Assembly: GCA_007026445.1 (NCBI GenBank)
Contig: VDMD01000006.1
Coordinates: 558,001 to 622,000 of the forward strand
Direction of reading: 5' to 3'
DNA length: 64,000 bases
DNA from: Schizophyllum amplum
Taxonomy: Eukaryota > Basidiomycota > Agaricomycetes > Agaricales > Schizophyllaceae
Shown piece after piece: positions 11,497 to 22,739 of the stretch (position 1 is its first letter; each line of letters starts with the position of its first letter). Below the pieces are notes generated by a model. That model was not told where the DNA came from, did not search any database, and saw only the letters and a list, made by a program, of their open reading frames with translations. A program made the translations under genes and the position numbers.

Positions 11497-13427
11497 CTAA
11501 AATTTAAAGCTACAGCGAGGTATGTCTAATTCAAACCGCCGCCCAGATCCGCCTGTCCTGCTGGAACCGTACTGCAGTACGCGCATAATATACGATAAGC
11601 GGGGGAACCGACAGAGGACAGTCTTCTCACCATACAAAGTGCAAAGCGCACCAACGAACATTGCTGCGCCGGAAAAGACTGCCAGGTACGCCCAGTTATC
11701 TCCCGTCGCAGAAAAGATGAGACCTGCGAGCGGGGGACCTGCCAACTGACCAGGACCGTTCGCCAGGACCTAAGGACCAGCAATGAGTTAAGGTGCGCGG
11801 ATCCAAGCTCAAACCCTCACCATGAGCCCGGTAATCGTCGCCAGATTTTCCATGCCAAATACCTTGGCGCATACCGGGGGCACCAAACTCATGAACACCC
11901 CACCGGTCAGTCCATACGCGGCGCCGAAGATGATAACTGATGCATAGGAGTTCGTGAACGGCCAGAATACCATCTGTAGAATGCCACCAAGGAAGAACGA
12001 CAGGAAAAAGACGTTGATGGCGCCGAATATGTCCGCGAGCTGGCCTGCACCGATCTATGTGGGCGGGTGAAGGTGGTCAGTTTACGCACAGGATATTTTG
12101 AGTTGCATGAATTACCCGACCGATTGCCGCTGTGGAGGGTCAGTTCGAGCGGCGCTCAGTCGAGGGATGAGCTGGGAACGTACCACACAAGTTGAGAATG
12201 ACGAGTGGAATAACTGGGAGCAGCGTGTTGCCGCCACTTAGATCCGCGACTGTCCTGGTGTACGTCGTGATGTAATAGAAAGGCGACTTCAAGTCGGTAG
12301 ATTCAGTACAGATATAAGGAAGGAAGCGATGTTACCCACTAGATAGCCGATCTGAGCGATGAGGATACCGACGAAGATGCTGTAGAAACGGCCGTCGACC
12401 TTGGCGGGAAGCCAGCGCTTCTTTGTGCTACTCTGCCAGGGAGGGGTGCGCACTTTCAGGAGCAAACAGGCGATTGCAGTGAAGAAAGCGTTCATGCAAG
12501 CGTAGACGAGCAAGGCGTGCTTGTAGCCAAGCTTGGCGATTCTGCAGGACAAACGAAGGGTGAGCGACATCCTTCCTGACATGGTAATACGACAACATAC
12601 AGCGGACGCATAACAAGACTCCCGACCGCTCCTCCAATGCCGGCGCCGCTCACAGCGACGCCCGTAGCGAACGCCCGCCGACGCAGAAACCATTGTGACG
12701 GAAGCGCCATGTACATGGGCATAGAAATCCCTTGTGAGATCCCCTGAAATACGCCCTGGCACAAGAATAGTTGATATAGCTTAGTTGAGAAGGAGGCGCC
12801 AAGGACAGAGATGAAGGTCAATATGCAACCGAGAACGATCATTTTCTGACCATGTTCATGAGCGTTGCGTATGACGCGGATGCCTTCAGACCCTACCATG
12901 TAGCCACTGGGCAATTCTGGATCAACAGGCGAACCTAAGGAGAGGTTGAAGAACGTACTATCGGTCCCCCAAAGCGCCGGCAACATATGCAGTCGTCAAA
13001 GAGCACTTCAATGTCATGAGTGCGAAGGGGCCACCAGGATATGCTGAACACCTACAAAACTGAGGATGCCGCCAATGAGACTGATGGTGCTGACACTGAC
13101 GTCGGGGAACACTTCTGTGTGGTATGTGTCCTGGAAGACGCCGAAAACTAGCCCCGATCCCCTGGAAGTCATCAGTAATCGGACACTCGTACCCATTCAG
13201 GCAAGCATAACGTACATGAAGGCGCACGAGAGCATGAAGCAGCCCAGGACGACGCTCCAGGCTCGTAAACCACCATCTGGATACGTCCACTCTTCATTCC
13301 CAGATTCTAGTTTTGCGTCCGGTGTTGGGTTCTCCTTCGAAGGCGGGCTGACGAATGCATCATGCGCGAGAACTCCTTCTGCAGGGTGGCCCAAAGTCGT
13401 CGATGGCGTGAGCGGTACGTTCGGCAT
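11497..13427 (-). CDS. MFS transporter, monocarboxylate (MCT) type
   Basis: Plasma-membrane carrier of the fungal monocarboxylate-transporter-like group; the substrate cannot be inferred. The diagnostic N-terminal motif (PDGGLRAWSVVLGCF) of helix 1 is present after a roughly 45-residue cytosolic tail, followed by GVFQDTYHTEVFPD and ISLIGGILSFVG. The middle helices include QGVFQGISQGISMPMYMALPSQWFLRRRAFATGVAVSGAGIGGAVGSLVM, a classic MCT loop and helix 5 pattern. The C-terminal half ends with MAGPPLAGLIFSATGDNWAYLAVFSGAAMFVGAL. There are at least six introns. The start is the ATG at 13427; upstream frame-open sequence has no further ATG. It lies 3' of the Zn2Cys6 regulator on the same strand, so regulation by that neighbour is possible but not shown. 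Confidence 0.88.
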
Positions 13428-14065
13428 CCTCGAGGACAAAAAATTGGTGGGGGCGAAAACTAGCAAGACGGATTGTGCCACGGGGTTATATGTCCCCACG
13501 GGGCCACCTCAATGCCAGATGGGTCCCCGAAACGTGATACGACCGGCCTATGAGCGGGCAGAACGTCTCGCATGCGTCCTTCCACTGACAAAGATTGTTC
13601 TGAGGAGCGGTCCGATGCATAGGGTCCTTTCGCAGGTCGAATGCGTGTTGGATGCGTGAGTAAGTAATAACATGGCCCGTTTCCCTTGAGGAGCGAGAAC
13701 GTAAGACCGTTACCTGCACCTCGGAAATGGGCATGTACTTAGGCTGTGTGATTACGATGAGTGTCATGAACACTTGGTACGTACATATAGAGCATGGAAA
13801 GTGCAAGAGCAGGTTCAATGAGCATCGGGACAGGCCAGGGACAGGCTCAGCTGCCAGGGCTCGGCGTGGGCTCGGCGATGAATGTTCAAAAAACAGGGCG
13901 GTCGAAGTACCTCATGTGGATCGGACCCGGGCCGATGACGCGGCACGAGTAAGAAAGCGGTTGCCCAACGCGCCAGCATAGTGAAGTTGATTAGCGGGTG
14001 CTTCCATTGAAGTTCCCACCAGCTGTAACTACGATAAGTAAATAGCCAGGAGTACTAAACGATCA
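13428..14065. other. Intergenic region between MFS gene and Zn2Cys6 gene
   Basis: Upstream region of the transporter and downstream region of the regulator, both read leftward. I see no further gene. No strong TATA box was recognised. Confidence 0.4.
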
Positions 14066-17000
14066 TTAGAAGTAATTACTTCCGCTGCCTGACGGCAGGC
14101 CACCATGTCCTTGACTAAGGTGGCGCTGCTGCCCCTCTTCCGAGTTGCGAAAGGTGCTGATGTATGAGCCCCAATCATCAACTCTGCTATGCGTTCAGCC
14201 GATGTAGCGTACATAACTCACGAGAAGTGCTCACCGAAACACCGGTGAAGCCTGCCACGAGTCCGCGCGTTGTCCAGGCGCGCTTGGTGGCAGCCAATCC
14301 GCCTGCGGCGCCTCCCAACCCGCGGTGTCTCTGGGAAAGAGACGATGAGGGATATGTGTGGGCGCCATCTCGACGTCTGGGTGAGGAGGTACAACGGGCC
14401 AACCGCCGAAGCGTGCCATCGGTTGAGTGAAGCCATAGCTGTCCGAAGGCGAGCTCGCGGAGGAGGCGTCGGAACCAACGGATATGTGGTCGAAGGAGCG
14501 CCGCAGATTATCGTTCCTGCCAGTATACGTGTCTGCTGAGGGGATAGTCATATGTCTGGACTCCGATAGCTGACGCCAGTGCTCCTGCTCAGAGGGCAAT
14601 TGCTCTTTCGCAATAAGCTGATTGAGCGCATCCCTATAGCATATGAGCACGCCGATACACTGAACTTCGCCAAATAGACTTACTTGAACCGAGCGGCCAA
14701 CGGCCACCTGATAGCAGATGATGCAATGAGAGATAGTCGCTTCATAGCCTGTTGCACACTCACGACGACTCGTGCCTCTCGAAGAAGTACATACAAAACA
14801 ATGCCTCGTCGTGGAACCTATCGCGCAGATCGTCATAAGCCCCGCTTCTGCGACATTGCCAAAGATTCAGCGTCAGTATTATTCCCGCTGCGAAGGCTGA
14901 TAGCTTGACGCGGCGAGTTAGCATCAACGAACTGCATCTATATCGTGGCCGTACCAGGATCATGGGATGCTGACCGCAACCGCGATTGCGATCCACCTCA
15001 AGCATGCGTGCCACGGCGTGTGAAGCGTCGGTACAGGCGACCAGTGACGCATGGGAAGACTCAACCCGCGAAGGGATGTACGGCCGGTGCAAGACGATGC
15101 GGAGGTAGTTGAAATGACCGTGCAGTGCTATCGTATACTTGAAGATGACCGGGTCCGCTTGAGAGGGGTTCCACTGCACTGAACGTGGCGACGCCTCAGT
15201 AATTGATCGTATAGCGGAAAACTGACTTACGATAAGCAGGCGCCTGGCTCATACACATGTCCAATGCATTGTCTACAGAAGAGGTCGGGCTGAGTGCCAT
15301 TCAAGTGAAACGGACGAACCTATGGCAGTTACAATCTTGTTGTCGCCGCGCGAAGGCAATCCCGCGAATTTCCTAGCGGACTTCAACGCGTACTACCTCT
15401 GTTGTCAGTCTTGGAGACCAACGGATGGAGATAGAACACTGACAACTGTACGCAGCATGACGTCTTGTATTCTGATCAGCTTGACATATACGGTGAAGCC
15501 TGCGACGACGGACAGCACGTCGTCCGGCTGTCTCCACGTATATCCATCGCCCTCAGATCCCCAGTACGCGTCGTCGACCGGAGTCGGCATGGGTAGGTCA
15601 TACCTACGGTCACATTTTAGATTTAAAGATGGGAAGAAGGTGAAGGAGCATACTGGTTGCTCGCAAGCGCAGTCTGACGGCCGAGACTGCCAGCCAAAAT
15701 TCTGCCACAGAGTCAATACCGTGGCTGCTCCGCCCATTGTGTCAACGTACACTTCGAGTACGACGAGCGACCTTACCAGCAGATCAATGACTGAACTAAG
15801 AAGACCGGTGTGTGTGCTTACCAGACAGTCCGCTTCCATAGTTCCATAGCGGGAGTGTGAGGACCGGCGTAGAACGCGCGCCGATGTGCACCTATATCTT
15901 CTGCGTACCTGCCAGATTCATTGGTGCATGTCCACCACTCAAAGGAGCAGTGCTCACCGAAGCCCGTGTCCAAGCTGTATCCACCCTGCTTGAGGCGCAG
16001 TGCTCCAGCCAAGGAACTGACCCGTAACTAATTGGAACTGCACGTCGAACAAAGTCGGGCGGGCCAGCGAGATCTTGCGCCCATCTGCGATTTGCCGGAA
16101 GTAGATCCAGCCTGCGCTCGCTGGCGATGAGGAGCCATCGGTCAGCACGCGAGGCTCGTCGCTCATGAACCGGCTTCCGACCGCGCACACGGCAAGCAGT
16201 GTAGCGCCAAACGCCTCGTTAGAAAGATGCAGTCCGTCCTGGAAAACAGCCTTGACGAAGCTGGGTCGATGGAAAGCGGGGAAGTAGAGGTTCATGTTGT
16301 CGAAGTACGCGTCGACGAGGCGTACGAGAAGATCCGGATCGGGGAAGAAGTACTGCGAGTGGTAAACGGCAGGGGTAACCGATTCCCACTGAAAAGGTAG
16401 GAAGTTAAAGGCCCGAAGAGTCAAAAGCAAGGCGTGCGACGTACCGGTCGAATTTGAGGGAAGTGAGGTCGCATTGCTTCCGCTTCCGGTCCAGGAGGAG
16501 GCTCGCCATTATAGTCCGCCTTGATCTCCTTGATGATATGGAACAGGCGCATCTCATGCGCTTTGTTCTGGTACCGCGACTCATACGGGTCAAGAGATAG
16601 GTGGTTCGTGCTTCGCCGAGCACTTGGGACGGGCTCCTCGTCCTCGAGATCAACGACATTATCCGCGTCGTCGTCGTCCTCTGCGATGGCCTTCAGGACG
16701 GCGGAGATTGAGTCCACGTAGGTATTTCCTGAGTGAGATACAGATGTAGATGACTCTGGCGAGGGGGGCTCGCTTGGATTGGCTCGAGTCGGGTCAACTG
16801 GCGCAGGACCGAATTCGACGAGTAGGTCGATGTTTGGGCACCGCTATCGATACTTGTTTAGCAACTGGAGCACTGCCTTTTCGTCAACGTCAGCGCACCT
16901 CCTGCAGGAAGCATTCGAGATCCCTAACACGACGCTCGAGCGCCTCTGTGTATCTGCCGCAGTGAATGATTAGCCCACGCCCGGTACGAAAGCGGCGCTG

Positions 17001-17459
17001 GACCCACATCTTGGGTGGCCCATCCGCGATGATGATTCGTCTTGCGGGTTGCTGCAGCTTGCGTTAGTCAAGGCTCACGAGTCCATACGTGTCGCCGCCA
17101 CGTACCTTGTAGTGATGGGTGCCGTATGTGCAGGTGAGATCGTAGTCGGCGCAATTCGTGCACGGGATCTTCTTTCCATCCAGTCCATCGCCTGCAGCAC
17201 ACCAGCGCCTCAATACGGTGGGAGGACGAGAGATGTAAAGTGAATGGTAGAAAGGGAGACGTACATCGGACTGGCGGAGAGCAGAGTTAGCGGGGGTTCC
17301 GGAGTCGAGGAGTTTGACTGTTCACGTACTCTTCTTTCGTCGACACAGGTCACACGCGCGTAGCGTTTGGTGTCGTTTCTTGCGGCGAGCGGCGGGGCCG
17401 GAGGAGGGCTCTCCTGCTTGCTCGGGGGGAGGGGTTTGTTGCTCGCGGATGCTCATCAT
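14066..17459 (-). CDS. Zn2Cys6 transcription factor, XlnR/Fungal_trans type
   Basis: Nuclear regulator with an N-terminal binuclear zinc cluster and the fungal-specific middle homology domain. The cluster is assembled from exon 1 (17330-17459: RACDLCRRKK), a six-base exon (17265-17270) and exon 3 (17106-17191: GLDGKKIPCTNCADYDLTCTYG), giving C-x2-C-x6-C-x8-C-x2-C-x6-C. A linker ends in GPPK, then YTEALERRVRDLECFLQE (coiled-coil dimer segment, 16899-16953). The Fungal_trans domain begins near WESVTPAVYHSQYFF (16388) and includes PAFHRPSF, the QLGHGLR / YAEDIGAHRR junction and the helix HFNYLRIVLHRPYIP. The last exon gives VDDWGSYIST and stops at 14066. There are over a dozen introns. This is the agaricomycete XlnR-like arrangement. 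Its targets are unknown; the MFS gene downstream is one candidate. Confidence 0.9.
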
Positions 17460-18868
17460 GAAGAGAGTGGCTACGGGTCGTCCCACACCTACGTCGATCC
17501 TTTAACAAAGGCAATGATGCTCGTCGCATTGGAAATCGGAGGACGAATGGAATCTGATCATCGCGGAAAAGCCGACATCGACACCGACGCGTGGCGCGCA
17601 CCCCGCTGGGGGGTCTTCACAGGGTCGCCTGTTCAGTCCTGATCGCCGCTCTCTGATATGGGTGGGGGCACTCGCAGGGGCCACCGGCTCTGAAGAACTG
17701 GAGCTGTGTCACGACGGTGCCCAGACGTGCCCGCGGTGGGTATTTACACATGCTGGCGGAGGAATCAGTATAGCTCCGTCCAGTTTTTTGATAGGTAGGC
17801 TAACTTCTGGCCAAGTCGCGCGCCCCTACTTACGGCGCCAACAGCCCGCCCCTCCCCGCCAGGGACCCCCAGACAACCTCCAAGCACGTTTGTACAGTGC
17901 CTGATGCGACGGAATCAAAAAATCAGCTGCAAACGCGAGGAAACGCTGGACCCACAGCCTCCAACAGGCGATCACTCCGAGTCACCTCGCTTTTCACCTA
18001 GTTCGTCCAGGTTCGACTTGAGCTTGATGGCTTGGCAACCTGGGAAACGCACAGCGCCGCACACATAATCGTCAGTGGCGGATTGACTAGATGAACACGG
18101 TAGCGTTTGTAGTTCACATCGACGTGAGAGTATTCCTGATCAAGAATCAGCGAGGTGAGGTGAGGTGAATTTTCTGCATTCCGGGCGCGCAGGCCCTGAC
18201 TCTGGTTTTGACGAGGTTTCAAGACGTACTTCTTCGCCGACGTAGGTAGGCGCTTCAGCAACGGGGGCACAGCGTTCGAGGGTGTGCGCTCCATCGGTAT
18301 GTATACCCATGCAGTAACGACGGGCGCTGTGAGTCAACAAACGTCAACAGATCTGTGTCTTTGCATGTGTTGTGATGGTCGTTCGGACATGTCCTTTCCG
18401 GGCCTCGAGGTCCAGGGCCTTGTGATATGATTGACGTCGTGTGAAGGATTAGTGGGGCGATGCCCGATTGGCGGTTTTTCATTTTGGGTCCGTATCTCTG
18501 GGTTAGCACGTCGCCACACAGTGACTGTGCAAACTGCAAAGAACTCGGAAAGAGCCAACAGTATTTTACCAGTTAGATAGAAGGAGTGTGAAGACAGAAG
18601 CCAACCCTGGTCGTACGCCGCAGGTATCTGGTGTGGAAGGAAGGAAGATCGTGCCATGTCCACGATGCATTGACGTGACTGAACATGCTTCTTTCGTGCT
18701 CCTCACACGCCGAACGCACCACGGAGTCGACCAAGAGACGCCTGAACTGCAGCACTGATCGCAAACAGAGTCTGAAAGATGCGCACGAGATGCGCATGAT
18801 ATTCCCAGCAGAACGATAGACAGAAAGGCCATTAGCCAAGGACATCCGTACGCGCGTAAGTCCACATC
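17460..18868. other. Intergenic region with no supported gene
   Basis: About 1.4 kb between the Zn2Cys6 start and the Sde2 end. Minus-strand frames around 18334-18870 are open for about 100 codons but show no domain. A tandem GAGGTGAGGTGAGGTGAA motif lies at about 18152-18172; a similar GTGAGGTGAGGTGAATT occurs near 49097. The part next to 17459 should contain the regulator's promoter. Confidence 0.4.
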
Positions 18869-19731
18869 TCAAGCACCAACTGCCTCTAATTGTACCGCCG
18901 GAGTCGTCGGTGCAACCTTGGGGGTTGTAGCTTTCACCTCTGTGGCGGGCTTTGACGTATCTGGAGCCGCCTTTCCTGCCTTCTTCCTCTTCTTCAGAAG
19001 TGCTGCATGGCTGTAAGGATACAAAATTGCCGATAAAGCAATCTCAGACGCACCTGATGCTACTGCACTCTTGACACCATCCCTCAGCTCCCGGCTCTGC
19101 TCGAGATACTCAGTGTCGTCAAAGCGCTTCTTCTTCGGCGCAGGAGCGTCGAGGCCGTCGTCCGTGGGGGCGCGCTTGGAGCCGGATCCCTCTCCCGACT
19201 TGGGGGGTTCGATACCGAGCTTGCGCTCCAGAGCCTCCAGCTTCGCCTTCTGCGCCTCCGCTTTGGCAGCGGCGCGCTCGGGCTCAGAGTCCATGTACTC
19301 GGCCAATCTACGGACAAGAGGTCAGAAGACTGCAGTAAGTGCTTCCCGCACGAGACGCACCTCTTGGCTTCCTTGATCGTGCTTAGTCGCCGGCCATTCA
19401 GATCCCTACATGAGTCGTTGTTGCTCGTCTTCTGACTGCTCATGCGGCCACCCGCGGCGCGAAGCTGTGACCCAAAGCCTCCCTTGCCACCCAGAAGCCT
19501 GACCGACATGCGAAGGGTGACCAGGGATGCACCATCCTGCAGTTCCGAGACGAATGTATCGTCGGATGGCAGGGGACCGCGTGCGGTTGAGAGGACGACA
19601 TCCGCAGGCAGGGGCAGCGACGGATAGCGTTCTTGAAGTAAGTCATGAATGTCAGAGACTTGTGCGTCGCTAGGGACAGCCAGCGTCAAGGTATTGAAGG
19701 GAGCGAAAGCAGAGATCAGGAGGTTCGTCAT
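18869..19731 (-). CDS. SDE2: Sde2-type splicing and telomere-maintenance factor
   Basis: Sde2 is made as a ubiquitin-fold precursor. Cleavage after a Gly-Gly releases a C-terminal protein starting with Lys that joins the spliceosome and supports genome stability. Here residues 1-75 form the ubiquitin-like part, ending in LLGGKGGFGSQLRAAGGRM, the hallmark cleavage site. It is followed by TSNNDSCRDLNGRRLSTIKEAKRLAEYM, the conserved Sde2 block. Then come a charged helix, a putative nuclear signal (PKKKRF) and a basic tail. Exons are 19361-19731, 19054-19307 and 18869-19002. The intron at 19003-19053 is 51 nt, divisible by three and stop-free, so retention would add 17 residues. The start is the ATG at 19731. 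Confidence 0.93.
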
Positions 19732-20088
19732 GGCGGGCGATGACAAGGAGTGAAGCTGAGCTGATGGCTGTGCAGCACGGCTCTCCGGTGCGATGTTCGG
19801 TGATGGCCGATTTTACACGTGCGCATAACTCCTGCATAAAACAGAAAAGACACTGTTGCCAGTATACGCATAGAGGTATGTATATATTATGGGACTGTTT
19901 CTGAGCTACTTGAGTACATGGAAGCCGGAGAGAGCTGCAAAAGCTGCTCCTCTGGCTGAACTCGTGCACAAGTCACGTGACTGACATACCGATAGCGCCG
20001 AAGAAAGCCGAGCGCGAAATTTCTGACTTGCGATTCGCGGGCGCTTCTTCCAGTACCCCTCCTCCTCAACCGCTTCGCATCTGAAGTT

Positions 20089-22310
20089 ATGCGCCTACCG
20101 TCCTGGGCGCTCCATAATGGGGCCCGACGGTCTTTGGCGACGGCGGTCAGCACGTCCCGCTCACCGCAAACCGTGATCGAGAAGGTCGTTCAGCGCTATG
20201 CTGTGGGTCTGCCGCCAGGCAAGACCGTAAAGGCGGGCGACTACATCATGATCAAGCCCGAACATGTTATGACCCACGACAATACTGGCCCTGTTATATC
20301 CAAGTGCGTTGCTTGTTGTCTCACCGTGTACTCTACTCACACCCGTCTAGGTTCAAGGCTATCGGCGCAACCAAGATTCACAACCCGAGGCAGCCCGTCT
20401 TCACATTGGATCACGACGTACAGAACAAGTCTGACAAGAACCTTGCCAAGTACTCCAGTATCGAACACTTTGCACGGCAGCATAACATCGACTTCTACCC
20501 TGCGGGGCGCGGGATCGGGCACCAGGTCCTTGTGGAGGAAGGCTACGCATTCCCCTACACGCTTACTGTCGCTAGCGATAGCCACAGTAACATGTACGGG
20601 GGTGTGGGCGCGGTGGGAACCCCCATTGTTCGCACGGACGCCGCCGCACTCTGGGCAACCGGCAAGACGTGGTGGCAGATCCCACGCATGATCAAGGTCG
20701 AATTCAAGGGCCGGCTCGCGCCTGGCGTTACTGGCAAGGACGTTATCGTCGCACTCTGTGGTTGCTTCAACAAGGACGAGGTCCTCAATGCAGCGATCGA
20801 GTTTGCGGGAGAGGGCGTGCGGTCACTGTCCCTCGACGACAGGTTGACGATCGCGAACATGACCACGGAATGGGGTGCTCTCGTTGGCCACTTCCCTGTC
20901 GACGATGTCACTTTGGAGTGGTATGAGAAGGCACTGAAAAAACTCGACGCAAGGACATTTGCCGCCCCAGGTATCAATCTCCCTCCGCCACCAGAACATC
21001 CTCGAATCAATCGACACAGGCTAGACGCGCTCAAGGCTTCACTCATGACCTCGGACCCCGACGCTGAGTATGCCTCGCATCTTGTCTTCGACCTTGCCAC
21101 CCTCGTTCCCCACGCGTCTGGACCCAACAGCGTCAAGATATCGACTCCTCTCCCTCAATTAGAGGAGCAGCGCATCGCTATCCAGAAGGCCTACCTCGTC
21201 AGCTGTACCAACTCGCGCGCGTCCGACATTGCGGCTGCGGCCGACGTTGTCCGCGGGCACAAGATTGCGCCTGGCGTCGACTTCTACATTGCCGCCGCCA
21301 GCTCAGCAGTACAGGCGGAAGCGGAAGCTTCCGGCGACTGGCAAACGCTACGACGCGCAGGTGCGAAGACGCTCCCTGCTGGCTGCGGGCCATGTATCGG
21401 ACTCGGCACGGGCCTGCTTGAGGAGGGCGAGACGGGTATCAGCGCGACGAACAGGAACTACAAGGGTCGCATGGGGCACCCTAAGGCGCTGGCTTACCTC
21501 GCCAGTCCCGCGGTTGTTGCCGCGAGCGCGGTGAGCGGGTATATCTCCAGTCCCGCTGCGCTTGACCCTGCTACGCTCCCTCCGGTTGGCGCACCGACTT
21601 TCTCCGTTGTCGACGTGCCACGCGCAGGCAGCGCCGCTGCTGCTGCCGCTGCCGAGGAGGCGCTCGTATCAGGCTTCCCTTCGGCCTTCCGCGGACCGCT
21701 GCTCTTCACGCCTCAGGACAACCTGAACACTGACGGCATCTATCCAGGGAAATATACCTACCAGGACGACATCACGCTCGAACGGCAGGCGCAGGTCGTG
21801 ATGGAGAACTACGACCCTGCCTTCGCCTCGCTCGTCGCAGACCTTGTAGCCGGCGAGCGTGCTGTGCCCGCGGAGACAGACGTGAAGCCCGGTGCAATAT
21901 TGCTCGCTGGTTACAACTTTGGCACGGGCTCGTCGCGCGAGCAGGCAGCAACGGCACTCAAGGCGGCAGGTGTGCCGGTCGTAGTCGCAGGCTCCTTTGG
22001 CGACATCTTCAAGCGGAACGCGATCAACAACGGGCTCGTGTGCATCGAGTGTCCGGAACTCGTTGCCGACATGACCGAGGCTTACGCCAAGGACGGACAG
22101 CGGGGCGCCGGCGGTGTCGACGGGGAGCTGACCATCGACAAGGGGTATCGTGTGAATTTGGACATGAAGGAGGGCAAGCTCGTCGTGTTCACGGACGAGA
22201 TCAAGGACGGGAAGGAGTACACGGTACGCACAGTCGGCCCGAGCGTGCAGGAGCTGTGGGTGTGCGGTGGGTTGGAGGGGTACATCTTAAAGGAGATTCG
22301 GCAGTCATGA
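20089..22310 (+). CDS. LYS4: Homoaconitase, mitochondrial
   Basis: 4Fe-4S hydro-lyase of the fungal alpha-aminoadipate lysine pathway, converting homoaconitate to homoisocitrate in mitochondria (EC 4.2.1.36). Two exons: 20089-20303 and 20351-22310. A presequence (residues 1-25) precedes [21 protein letters not shown]. The family blocks [41 protein letters not shown] and [22 protein letters not shown] identify homoaconitase rather than aconitase or 3-isopropylmalate isomerase. The cluster cysteines lie in SCTNSR and [10 protein letters not shown]. The swivel domain contains [21 protein letters not shown]. About 725 residues, a normal length. The gene is divergent from SDE2, with about 350 bp between the two starts. 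Confidence 0.95.
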
Positions 22311-22739
22311 TACTGACAGGCGGTCAAGATACTTACTAACTCGACCTGGCACGTAAAAGTACTAACAGGCAGGGTAGCCTTCATAATCTGTAGCATTAGT
22401 GTTCTATACCGGATTCAAATCACACACTGGCGTCTAAAGTCGCTAGAAAAATGATCCGTTGACTAAAGGGCAGGAAGGAAGGAAGGAAGGAAGTTGTTTT
22501 TATTCGGGGGAGGTCCCTAAACAGGAACGGCCCTATCCGCCCTACGCAACCCAAGGGTAAGCTGCGCGACGGAGCACGTCGACATTCCACATGATACCAC
22601 ATCCTGCACTAGGGCCCTATCATTTGTCAGACAGACTAGGATGAATAGACAAGAGGTCGGTAGGTCCGCCTCTGTGTAAAGATGCACGCCAGCACTAGAT
22701 GTAATTCCGCACGAGCCCAGAACACCACGCCCACGCCCT
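22311..22739. other. Convergent intergenic spacer with AAGG microsatellite
   Basis: Spacer between the 3' ends of LYS4 and the dioxygenase gene. It contains a run of five GGAA/AAGG units at about 22470-22491. No gene was seen. Confidence 0.5.

Noticed and set aside
22465..22495. AAGG run
   Set aside because: Ordinary microsatellite.
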